NCBI RefSeq assembly: GCF_002926165.1
Contig: NZ_MAGP01000159.1
Location: 1-32,478, forward strand
DNA from: Micromonospora chalcea
GTDB taxonomy: Bacteria; Actinomycetota; Actinomycetes; Mycobacteriales; Micromonosporaceae
Length of the DNA stretch: 32,478 bases
Direction of reading: 5' to 3'
Shown here: positions 6,023 through 12,932 of the stretch, piece by piece
How positions within the stretch are numbered: position 1 is the first letter of the stretch
How the letters are laid out: the number at the start of each line of letters is the position of its first letter
Made by a program: the position numbers and the translations under genes
Notes under the pieces: model-generated
Seen by the model: only the letters and a program-made list of their open reading frames with translations
Database searches by the model: none
Told to the model about the DNA's origin: nothing

Positions 6023-8485
6023 TCACTCCTCCAACACGGCTGCGGTGATCCGGTGCAGCGCGAACGTGTGCAGCATCTCCGTCCGGTCGTCCTCGGCGCG
6101 CAGGTAGCCGGCACCGATAGACACCGGCCGGACCAGCCGGGACGCGGTCGCCCCGTGCGCGTCGACGTAGCCGACCCAGACCAGCGCCTTGTCCCGTACC
6201 GCCTGCTGGAGCACCGCCAGCGCGTCACCGTGACCGGGCACCGGGGCGGGACCGCCCGCCGCCGCGCCGCCCCGGACCACCGCCGGGGCCCGTCGCGCCG
6301 CCCGGGCCGCCGCGTCGCCCCGGCGGATCTGCTCCACCACGCCGAGCAGACGGGGCATCGGCAGCTTCGGCGTGGCGAGCGGGTCCACCGCGCGGCCGAT
6401 CCCGGTACGGGCCGGCGCCCGCCGGGTCTTCGGCCGGGCCAGCACCGTCGCTCCGCTGGCGTCCTCGGGCACCGGGGCGTACCCGGCGTCGCGCAACGCG
6501 GTGAGCATCCGGTTGACCTGGTACGGCGTGACCAGCACGGTGGGTGCGAGCCGGCGGAACGCCAGCGGCTCCAGGCGCCGGTCGGCCTGCACCTCGGTGA
6601 GCAGCGCCTCGTCGTCGCTGCGCACGTATGCGCCGGACGACCCGACGCGCAGCCCGCCGTGCTTGCGGGCCACGTCGTCGACCAGATAGGTCAGGCCCTG
6701 CGGCACCGGGGTACGGGACCGGCGGCGGAACAGCGCGTGCAGGTCCTCCGCGGTGTAGCCGGCGTCCAGCGCCCGCCGGATGCTGCCCGTGGTGACCCGG
6801 TGCACGCTCGCCCCGCCCGCCGACTCGTGCTCGGCCACCACGTCCAGTTCGGCGGCGAGCGCCGGGTCGGGCGGGCCGGGCACCACCACTGTCAGGTCGG
6901 CCTGCACCAGCACGTGGTCGACCGGGGCGGGCAGCAGCCCGTCCAGCGCGCGGACGGTGGTCGACGGGTCGCCCGACTCGGCGTCGGAGCGCAGCCCGAG
7001 CGGGTCGTCGCCGCGTTCGTCGGCGTCGGTCAGCTCGGCGAGCAGCAGCCGCCCGTACGTGGTGAGCGCGCCGAGCCCGGTCACGCCCAGCGAGGCCGCC
7101 TCGGCCAGCACCTCCCGGTGCGCCGTCTCCCGCCCCCGGGCCCGCCGGGGCGCGCGCCAGTCCAGCAGTTCCAGCACCTCGTCGGGGGTGGGCGCGGTGC
7201 CGGCCGGCAGGTCGGCGAGCACGGCGAGCACCGCACGCCGGGCGGCGGGCGCGCCGGCTCGTTCCGCCTCGGCGGAGAGCACCGAGATGGGCCGGTCCCG
7301 GTCGTCGCGCTGCCCGATCAGGCCGGCCTGGCGGGGCATCGACATCCAGGCGCGGGCGAGCTGCTCCCAGCGCTGGGCCAGCGACGCCGCGCGCCACACC
7401 TCGTACCCGCCGGTGGGCAGGATCTGCTGGTCGCCGCCGTAGCGGGTGGTGGCCGCGCCGGTCAGTTCCATCTCACCGGTCAGCCCGGCCGCGTACGCGA
7501 CCTCGAACAGCAGCGCGGTGGTCGTCTCGTCCAGCCCGAGTCCACGGGCGAGCCGGCGCAGGTCGCGGACGCCGACGCCGCCGGAGCGCAGCACCGGGGC
7601 CGGCTCCACGATCAGCGCCTCCAGCAGCGCCTCGGTGTGCCGGACCACCTCCATGGTCTGCCCGGCCCCGGCCGAGTCGACGGACTTGACCTCGCGGGGC
7701 GGGCCGGACACCACGGGTGGGCTGGTGCGCAGCGGGCCGAGCGGGCCGGAGTCGCGGCGCAGCACCAGCCCCACCTCGCGGGGCAGCTCGACGGTGCCGT
7801 TGCGGCCGCCGGACATCCGCACCAGCAGCCGGTGCTCGACCAGCCAGCGGATCGGGGAGCCGGTCGGCGCGCCGCCGTTCACCAGGTCCGGCGGGAGCAC
7901 GTCCTCGGCGCCGGTGGCGGGGGCCTCCAACGCGCCCGGCGCGACGGTGCCGACCGGCGGTCCGGCGGCGAGCCGGTCCAGGACGGCGCGGGCCGAGGGC
8001 GGGGCGGACAGCAGCGTCCGCCGCAGCTTCGCCGGGTCCGCGCAGAGGGCTGCCACGCGCGGGTCCAGCTCCGCCGCCGGCCGGCCCAGCCCCGCCGGGT
8101 ACGGGGACACCTCGTCGATGCCCCCGGCCACGCAGAGGTCGTGCTCGGGGCCGTACAGCAGGAACCGGGCCCGGAGCCGGTCGACGGCGGCGCGGACCGC
8201 GGTGGGCGCGGGGGGCCGTGGCCCGGCGGTGGCCATGGCCAGGATCTGGTCGGTGGAGGTGGCGCCCTCGGGGCCGCGGGTGAGGCGGGCGGCGTCGAGG
8301 ATCTGGAGGGTGAACTGGTCCAGCCCGTCGAGCGCCCGGGCCACGGAGACCCGGGACTGGGCGCGCAGGGCGAGGGCGGACACGTCGGCCGGCACCGGTA
8401 CGACGAGGTCCGGCCGCAGTTGGAGCAGCGCGGCGAGGGACTCGTCGGGGAGGGCCCGCAGGTGGTCGGCGAGTGAGGTGGTCAT
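6023..8485 (-). CDS. Helicase-associated protein with XPB-N-like and WYL-like domains
   Basis: An 820-residue protein of the actinobacterial family usually named helicase-associated (Helicase_C_3) protein. No Walker A or DEAD-type box is visible, so it is not itself a helicase. Residues ~523-675 (VLVQADLTVVVPGPPDPALA through RTPVPQGLTYLVDDVARKHG to MLTALRDAGYAPV) align closely with the N-terminal domain of the XPB helicase at 2915-4594. Residues ~752-820 (ALVWVGYVDAHG, RLVRPVSIGAGYLRAEDD, FALHRI) resemble a WYL ligand-binding domain. The first 500 residues look helical, with possible winged-helix segments. The ATG has no clear ribosome site; TAGCGT lies 9 bases upstream on this strand. A DNA repair or regulatory partner role is inference. 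Confidence 0.87.
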   Translation of the reverse strand: MTTSLADHLRALPDESLAALLQLRPDLVVPVPADVSALALRAQSRVSVARALDGLDQFTLQILDAARLTRGPEGATSTDQILAMATAGPRPPAPTAVRAAVDRLRARFLLYGPEHDLCVAGGIDEVSPYPAGLGRPAAELDPRVAALCADPAKLRRTLLSAPPSARAVLDRLAAGPPVGTVAPGALEAPATGAEDVLPPDLVNGGAPTGSPIRWLVEHRLLVRMSGGRNGTVELPREVGLVLRRDSGPLGPLRTSPPVVSGPPREVKSVDSAGAGQTMEVVRHTEALLEALIVEPAPVLRSGGVGVRDLRRLARGLGLDETTTALLFEVAYAAGLTGEMELTGAATTRYGGDQQILPTGGYEVWRAASLAQRWEQLARAWMSMPRQAGLIGQRDDRDRPISVLSAEAERAGAPAARRAVLAVLADLPAGTAPTPDEVLELLDWRAPRRARGRETAHREVLAEAASLGVTGLGALTTYGRLLLAELTDADERGDDPLGLRSDAESGDPSTTVRALDGLLPAPVDHVLVQADLTVVVPGPPDPALAAELDVVAEHESAGGASVHRVTTGSIRRALDAGYTAEDLHALFRRRSRTPVPQGLTYLVDDVARKHGGLRVGSSGAYVRSDDEALLTEVQADRRLEPLAFRRLAPTVLVTPYQVNRMLTALRDAGYAPVPEDASGATVLARPKTRRAPARTGIGRAVDPLATPKLPMPRLLGVVEQIRRGDAAARAARRAPAVVRGGAAAGGPAPVPGHGDALAVLQQAVRDKALVWVGYVDAHGATASRLVRPVSIGAGYLRAEDDRTEMLHTFALHRITAAVLEE

Positions 8486-8510
8486 CGTCGTACCACGCTA
8501 GCCCGCTGGG

Positions 8511-8516
8511 TAGGTT
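8511..8516 (+). promoter_or_regulatory. Leaderless -10 box for the HAD hydrolase
   Basis: TAGGTT ends 6 bases before ATG 8523, and the intervening CTCGGC holds no ribosome site. This is the canonical actinobacterial leaderless arrangement. The promoter region is shared with the divergent 820-residue gene. Confidence 0.6.
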
Positions 8517-8522
8517 CTCGGC

Positions 8523-9146
8523 ATGCCTCCGCTGATGGTCGGCTTCGACCTCGACATGACACTGGTCGACTCCCGCCCCGGGATCGCCGCCGCGTTCCGG
8601 GCGCTCACCGCGCGGACCGGCGTGCACGTGGACGGGGATCTGGCGGTGTCGCGGCTGGGCCCGCCGCTGCGCACCGAGCTGGCGCACTGGTTCCCGCCGG
8701 AGCGCATCGAGGAGGCGGTGACGGTCTACCGGGAGCTGTATCCGGCGTACGCGATCACTCCGACGGTGCCGATGCCGGGCGCGGATGCCGCGCTGCGCGC
8801 GGTGCAGGCGCGCGGCGGCCGGACGATGGTGGTGACCGCGAAGATCGGCCGGCTGGCGAAGCTGCACCTGGACCACCTCGGGCTACCGGTGGACGAGCTG
8901 GCCGGGGACGTGTTCGCCGAGCAGAAGGCGGTCGCGTTGCGCGAGCACGGCGCGACGCTCTACGTGGGTGACCATGTGGCCGACATGGCCGCCGCGCGAG
9001 CTGCGGGAATCCCAGGCGTGGCAGTGGCGACCGGCCCGTGCTCGGCCGACGAACTGACCGAGGCCGGGGCGTACCTGGTGCTTGATGATCTCGTCGAATT
9101 CCCGAGGGCGCTGGACCGGATCATCGGGCTAGCCTTGGAGGGGTAG
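8523..9146 (+). CDS. HAD-superfamily phosphatase, phosphoglycolate phosphatase-like
   Basis: A 207-residue haloacid-dehalogenase hydrolase. Motif I GFDLDMTLVDS places the nucleophile Asp9 and acid/base Asp11; motif II is the Thr of VVTAK; motif III is a Lys in FAEQKA; motif IV is YVGDHVADM. A helical cap lies between motif I and II, about residues 20-85. Family knowledge: these cytosolic, Mg-dependent enzymes cleave phosphomonoesters; the closest general type is Gph, but substrate cannot be read from sequence. The gene is predicted to be leaderless and is followed 28 bases later by a cold-shock-domain gene on the same strand. Confidence 0.88.
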   Translation: MPPLMVGFDLDMTLVDSRPGIAAAFRALTARTGVHVDGDLAVSRLGPPLRTELAHWFPPERIEEAVTVYRELYPAYAITPTVPMPGADAALRAVQARGGRTMVVTAKIGRLAKLHLDHLGLPVDELAGDVFAEQKAVALREHGATLYVGDHVADMAAARAAGIPGVAVATGPCSADELTEAGAYLVLDDLVEFPRALDRIIGLALEG

Positions 9147-9174
9147 ACGGTTCGAGTGGAGCGGGGTTCAACAG

Positions 9175-9561
9175 GTGCCGACGGGTCGAGTGAAGTGGTA
9201 CGACGCCGCCAAGGGGTACGGGTTCGTCACCAGTGACGAGGGTGGCGACGTGTTCCTGCCGAAGGGCGCGCTACCGGCGGGTGTCGCCGACCTGAAGGGT
9301 GGCCAGCGGGTCGATTTCAGCGTCGTGGACAGCCGGCGGGGCGCCCAGGCGATGGGGGTCAAGCTGCTGGAGGCGCCACCTTCGGTGGCGGAGCTGCGCC
9401 GCCGGCCGGCCGAGGAACTGCACGGCCTGGTCGAAGACATGATCAAGGTGCTGGAGGCGAAGGTCCAGCCGGACCTGCGCCGGGGTCGCTTCCCGGATCG
9501 GAAGACCTCCCAGAAGATCGCTCAGCTGGTCCACGCGGTGGCGAGCGCGCTGGAGGTCTGA
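9175..9561 (+). CDS. Cold-shock-domain protein with long C-terminal extension
   Basis: A 128-residue protein. Residues 1-65 are a cold-shock domain: TGRVKWYDAAKGYGFV with RNP1 KGYGFV at 13-18, and RNP2-like DVFLPK at 25-30, where the usual His of VFVH is replaced by Leu-Pro. Residues ~68-128 form a charged helical extension (VAELRRRPAEELHGLVEDMI and a KTSQKIAQLVHAVASALEV end) absent from 67-residue CspA proteins and reminiscent of mycobacterial CspB. Expected role: binding single-stranded RNA or DNA. The GTG start lacks a strong ribosome site. The last 40 bases overlap the 3' end of mqnD on the opposite strand. Confidence 0.9.
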   Translation: MPTGRVKWYDAAKGYGFVTSDEGGDVFLPKGALPAGVADLKGGQRVDFSVVDSRRGAQAMGVKLLEAPPSVAELRRRPAEELHGLVEDMIKVLEAKVQPDLRRGRFPDRKTSQKIAQLVHAVASALEV

Positions 9562-10352
9562 GGGACGAGCCCGGCGTCGGCGGCCCGGCCCAGCAGCGCC
9601 TCCACGGCGGCGAAGCCGGCCTCACCCAGGTCGGCGGTGAACTCGTTGACGTAGAGGCCGATGTGCCGGTCCACCACGTCGGGCTCCATCTCCTGCGCGT
9701 GCGTGAGGACGTACTCGCGGCTCGCAGCCGGGTCGGCCCACGCCTGGCGTACCGACTCGCGGATCCAGGCGGCGGCCTCGGCCGGGTCGACAGCGCCCCG
9801 GCGGGCCAGGATCGCGCCCAGCGGGATCGGCAGCCCGGTGTCGCCCTCCCACCACTCGCCCAGGTCGACGAGCGCGGTCAGCCCGTGCCGCGGGTAGGTG
9901 AAGCGCGCCTCGTGGATCACCAGGCCGGCGTCGTACCGGCCGGCGGCCACGCCCGGCATGATCTCGTGGAACGGCACCACCTCGATGCGCGCCGGCGCCT
10001 GGTCGGCCGCCCAGAGCCGGAACAGCAGGTACGCGGTGGTCCGCTCGCCGGGCACCGCCACCGTCGCGCCGGACAGGTCGGTCCGGTCGCCGCGGGTCAG
10101 CACCAGCGGGCCGCAGCCCCGGCCGAGCGCGCCGCCGCAGGGCAGCAGGTGGTAGTCGTCCAGCAGCCAGGGCAGCGCCGCGTAGCTGACCTTCACCAGG
10201 TCGAACGCGCCCCGCTCGGCGGCCGTGTTGGTCACGTCGACGTCCGCGTAGGTCACCTCGACCGGCGGCGCGCCGGGCACCCGGCCGTGCACCAGGGCGT
10301 CGAAGACGAACGTGTCGTTGGGGCAGGGGGAGATCGCCAGGGAGAGCGCCAC
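9522..10352 (-). CDS. mqnD: 1,4-dihydroxy-6-naphthoate synthase (menaquinone, futalosine route)
   Basis: A 276-residue periplasmic-binding-protein-fold enzyme with the MqnD hallmarks: N-terminal LAISPCPNDTFVFDALVHGR, a central CGPLVLTR and FHEIMPGVAAGRYDAGLVIHE, and GDTGLPIPLGAI. Family knowledge: MqnD converts cyclic dehypoxanthine futalosine to 1,4-dihydroxy-6-naphthoate, the last dedicated step before prenylation. The GTG start follows GGTGGGGA on this strand. The gene lies 34 bases downstream of tetR on the same strand and could be read through from it. Its 3' end overlaps the cold-shock gene by 40 bases in a convergent arrangement. mqnB, of the same pathway, is 1.9 kb away on the same strand. 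Confidence 0.93.
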   Translation of the reverse strand: MALSLAISPCPNDTFVFDALVHGRVPGAPPVEVTYADVDVTNTAAERGAFDLVKVSYAALPWLLDDYHLLPCGGALGRGCGPLVLTRGDRTDLSGATVAVPGERTTAYLLFRLWAADQAPARIEVVPFHEIMPGVAAGRYDAGLVIHEARFTYPRHGLTALVDLGEWWEGDTGLPIPLGAILARRGAVDPAEAAAWIRESVRQAWADPAASREYVLTHAQEMEPDVVDRHIGLYVNEFTADLGEAGFAAVEALLGRAADAGLVPQTSSALATAWTS

Positions 10353-10386
10353 GTCCCCACCGTAACCCCGGGGGCCGGGCCGCCCG

Positions 10387-11097
10387 TCACAGCGTCCGGT
10401 GTGACGTCCAGCCGTTCCGGTGCAGCCGTTCGATGCCGTCGAGCAGCAGGTCCAGCGCGAACTCGAACTCGAACTGGTCGTCGCAGCCCGGCCCGACGAC
10501 CGAGTCGCCGTCGTGCGACGCCGCGGTGGCGATCGCCGCGAGGTTGGGGAACCGGGCGGCCATCTCCGGCGGCAGGTCGGCCGGTGGCTCGGGCACTGTC
10601 GCGCCGGACCGGCCGGCCTGCCGGGTGGCGTCGAACAGTTCCTGGCTGAAGCCCAGCACCCGGCTGCCCATCGCGTGCATCACGTGGTGGGCGAGGTCGG
10701 TGGAGAACCCTCCGGCGCGCAGCGCCCCGACGGTGGAGTCGAGGTACGCCAGCACGGCCGGCGTCGCCGTGCTGCGGGACTCGATCGCCAGCGGCGCCCA
10801 GGGGTGGCGCAGCAGCACCTGTCGCGCCGAGAGGATGCGCCGCCGGATCGCCTGCTTCCAGTCGCCGGGCTCCGGCGGATCGATCTCCGCGACCACGACG
10901 TCGATCATGCCGTCGACCAGTTCGTCCTTGTTCGCCACGTGCTTGTAGAGCGCCATCGGCACGACGCCCAGGTCTTGGGCGAGGTTGCGCATGCTGAGCG
11001 ACTCGATGCCGGTCCCGTCGGCGAGCGCGACGGCGGCACGCAGGATCCGGTCCCTGCTCAGCGGTGCCCGGCGCACCTTCTCCGCCTGCTTCGGCAT
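10387..11097 (-). CDS. TetR-family transcriptional regulator (TetR_C type)
   Basis: A 236-residue repressor. Residues ~15-60 are the TetR N-terminal helix-turn-helix (LSRDRILRAAVALADGTG and LSMRNLAQDLGVVPMALYKH); the rest is a ligand-binding domain of the tetracycline-repressor C-terminal type (IRRRILSARQVLLRHPWAPL). ATG 11097 is supported by GAGGAA 6-7 bases upstream and by the domain start; the frame is open further up but crosses the operator region. It is divergent from an MDR-family oxidoreductase, and two near-identical palindromes lie between them, so it very probably represses both. GATACT on its strand is a candidate -10. The inducer is unknown. Confidence 0.92.
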   Translation of the reverse strand: MPKQAEKVRRAPLSRDRILRAAVALADGTGIESLSMRNLAQDLGVVPMALYKHVANKDELVDGMIDVVVAEIDPPEPGDWKQAIRRRILSARQVLLRHPWAPLAIESRSTATPAVLAYLDSTVGALRAGGFSTDLAHHVMHAMGSRVLGFSQELFDATRQAGRSGATVPEPPADLPPEMAARFPNLAAIATAASHDGDSVVGPGCDDQFEFEFALDLLLDGIERLHRNGWTSHRTL

Positions 11098-11140
11098 GTG
11101 GTTCCTCGCCTTCCCGGGGGCGGTTGTCACAGTATCCGCC

Positions 11141-11169
11141 TTGACTGGTGTACGGCGTACACCTAGCCT
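11141..11169 (+). promoter_or_regulatory. Promoter with TetR operator O1 filling the spacer
   Basis: -35 TTGACT (11141-11146) and -10 TAGCCT (11164-11169) are exactly 17 bases apart, and the spacer is precisely the palindrome GGTGTACGGCGTACACC (11147-11163). A repressor bound here would exclude RNA polymerase. The promoter drives the oxidoreductase at 11215; the 5' leader of about 40 bases includes operator O2. Confidence 0.82.
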
Positions 11170-11179
11170 GTTTCCATCG

Positions 11180-11198
11180 AGGTGTACGCCGTACACCT
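11180..11198. promoter_or_regulatory. TetR operator O2
   Basis: AGGTGTACGCCGTACACCT is a 19-bp palindrome matching O1 in 16 of its 17 core positions. Centres are 34 bases apart (about 11155 and 11189). It lies in the untranslated leader of the oxidoreductase mRNA and upstream of the tetR promoter region. Confidence 0.85.
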
Positions 11199-11214
11199 GG
11201 GAGGGAGCGGGACC

Positions 11215-12198
11215 ATGAGAGCGATCGTCCAGGACCGGTACGGCCCACCCGAGACACTCACGCTGGCCGACGTCGACACGCCCGTGCCCGCCGTTGACGA
11301 GGTGCTGATCCGGGTCGAGGCGGCCGCGCTCAACGCGTACGACTGGCACGTCATGCGTGGCGATCCCCGGCTGTCGCGGCTGGCGCTCGGCCTCACGCGG
11401 CCCCGGGCGCGCATCCGTGGCCGCGACGTGGCCGGGCGGGTCGAGGCCGTCGGCGCCGGGGTACGGCAGATACGTCCCGGCGACGCCGTCTTCGCCGACC
11501 TCGGCGAGGCCGACGGCGCGTTCGCCGAGTACGTGTGCGTACCCGAACGCCTGGTCGCGCCCCAGCCGGCGAACCTGTCCCCGGAGCAGGCCGCCGCCCT
11601 GCCGCTCGCGGGCGTCACCGCGCTCCAGGGGCTGCGCGACGCCGGGCAGGTCCGGCCCGGCCACCGGGTCCTGATCAACGGGGCGTCCGGCGGCGTCGGC
11701 ACGCTCGCCGTCCAGCTGGCCAAGGCGCTCGGCGCGACGGTGACGGGCGTGTGCCGCACCCGCAACGTCGACCTGGTCCGTTCGCTCGGCGCCGACCACG
11801 TGGTCGACTACACCCGCGACGACTTCACCCGCGCCGGGCGCCGGTACGATGTGGTGTTCGACCTGGTCGGCAACCGTTCGCTGCGCGCGCTGCGGCGCGC
11901 GTTGACGCCGACCGGGACGCTCGTGCTCTCCGGCGGCGGGGTCTACCGCGGCGGCAGCCTCATCGGACCGGTCGGGCTGCTCGCCCGCGGACGGCTGACG
12001 GCGCCCTTCGTCCGGCAGCGCATCGTCGCGCTCGCCACCTCACCCGGCCGGGCGCACCTGGACGCGCTCCGCGAGCACGCCGAGGCCGGCCGGCTCACCG
12101 TGGCCATCGACCGTACCTATTCGCTCCACGAGGTGCCCGACGCCATCCGCTACCTCGAAACCGAGCACGCGCGGGCGAAGGTCGTCGTCACCATCTGA
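11215..12198 (+). CDS. NADP-dependent quinone oxidoreductase-like MDR enzyme
   Basis: A 327-residue medium-chain dehydrogenase/reductase of the zinc-free quinone oxidoreductase type. The GroES-like domain covers ~1-125 (VLIRVEAAALNAYDWHVMRG, RGRDVAGRVEAVGAGV) and the Rossmann domain starts near 150, with the NADP loop NGASGGVGTLAVQLAKALGA (GASGGVG at 156-162). Zinc-binding cysteines of alcohol dehydrogenases are absent. Family knowledge: such enzymes reduce quinones, enones or reactive aldehydes, consistent with detoxification under TetR control. ATG 11215 follows GGGAGGGAGCGGG. The gene is alone on its strand and ends at the DnaA-box-like cluster. Confidence 0.92.
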   Translation: MRAIVQDRYGPPETLTLADVDTPVPAVDEVLIRVEAAALNAYDWHVMRGDPRLSRLALGLTRPRARIRGRDVAGRVEAVGAGVRQIRPGDAVFADLGEADGAFAEYVCVPERLVAPQPANLSPEQAAALPLAGVTALQGLRDAGQVRPGHRVLINGASGGVGTLAVQLAKALGATVTGVCRTRNVDLVRSLGADHVVDYTRDDFTRAGRRYDVVFDLVGNRSLRALRRALTPTGTLVLSGGGVYRGGSLIGPVGLLARGRLTAPFVRQRIVALATSPGRAHLDALREHAEAGRLTVAIDRTYSLHEVPDAIRYLETEHARAKVVVTI

Positions 12199-12222
12199 GG
12201 CCGTCGTCCCCAGCCCGGCGAG

Positions 12223-12252
12223 TTGTCCACAGGGTTGTCCACAGGTGGACAA
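12223..12252. promoter_or_regulatory. Cluster of three DnaA-box-like sequences
   Basis: TTGTCCACA occurs perfectly at 12223-12231 and 12235-12243 on the + strand, and TTGTCCACC (one mismatch) at 12244-12252 on the - strand. TTGTCCACA is the known high-GC actinobacterial DnaA box. Boxes 2 and 3 form an 18-bp palindrome that could also act as a short hairpin between two convergent stop codons (12198 and 12255). DnaA binding is inference. Confidence 0.5.
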
Positions 12253-12254
12253 GA

Positions 12255-12932
12255 TCAGTGGAGGGCGGCTGCGGCGCTGGTCAGCGCGGCGAACGCCTCG
12301 CGCATCCGCCACGCGCTCCGGTCGCGCGGACCGATCGGGTTGGAGACCGTACGCAGCTCGGCGAAGGGCACACCGGCCTGGGCGGCGGCGACCGCCACGC
12401 CGTACCCCTCCATGGCCTCGGCCACCGCGTCCGGGTGCCGTTGCGCGAGCGCCGCCGTGCTCGCGGCGGTGCCGGTCACCGTGCTCACGGTGAGTACCGT
12501 GCCGACAGTCGCCCCCGGCAGGGCGCCCCGCAGCCCGGCCAGCAGGCCCGGGTCGGCGGGCACGATCCGGCCGCCGCCCAGCAGCTCGGGGGGCATCCCC
12601 AGGTCCTCGACCGGGATGAACCCGCCGGGCGACTCGGCGCCCAGGTCGGCGGCGACACTGCGGTCGGCGAGCACCGTGCCGCCCACCGCGACCCGGCCGA
12701 CGAAGCCACCGGCGATGCCGGCGCTGACCACCGCCCGGTACGGCCGCCCGGCCGCCTCGGCCAGCGCAAGCAGCCGTGCCGTGGCGGCAGCGGCGACGGC
12801 CGGCCCGACCCCGACCGGCAGCACCGTCACGTCCGGCGGTGCCGTCCCGTCCGGCGCGGCGGATGCGGTGAGGCCGGCACGGATCGCCTCGGCCTCGGCG
12901 GGTACCGCCGTGACCACGAGCAGCCCGGTCAC
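12255..12932 (-). CDS. mqnB: Futalosine hydrolase (menaquinone biosynthesis)
   Basis: A 225-residue nucleoside-phosphorylase-fold hydrolase. Visible features are N-terminal LLVVTAVPAEAEAI, the fold motif VVSAGIAGGFVGRVAVGG, and the substrate region AMEGYGVAVAA with RTVSNPIGPRDRSAWR near the C terminus. Family knowledge: MqnB removes hypoxanthine from futalosine to give dehypoxanthine futalosine; with mqnD nearby this shows menaquinone is made by the futalosine route. The GTG start overlaps the stop of the upstream MFS gene in a GTGA junction (12929-12932), so translation is coupled. Its stop directly follows the DnaA-box-like cluster. Confidence 0.93.
   Translation of the reverse strand: MTGLLVVTAVPAEAEAIRAGLTASAAPDGTAPPDVTVLPVGVGPAVAAAATARLLALAEAAGRPYRAVVSAGIAGGFVGRVAVGGTVLADRSVAADLGAESPGGFIPVEDLGMPPELLGGGRIVPADPGLLAGLRGALPGATVGTVLTVSTVTGTAASTAALAQRHPDAVAEAMEGYGVAVAAAQAGVPFAELRTVSNPIGPRDRSAWRMREAFAALTSAAAALH

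Noticed and set aside
5789..8476. A very long + strand open frame opposite the 820-residue protein
   Set aside because: It is the antisense shadow of a high-GC gene: Arg/Gly/Gln-rich, no domain, no ribosome site, while the - strand frame has clear XPB-N and WYL-like motifs.
10400..11257. Antisense and upstream open frames across tetR and its operators
   Set aside because: They cross the palindromic operators and promoter, lack ribosome sites, and duplicate coding space better explained by tetR and the oxidoreductase.
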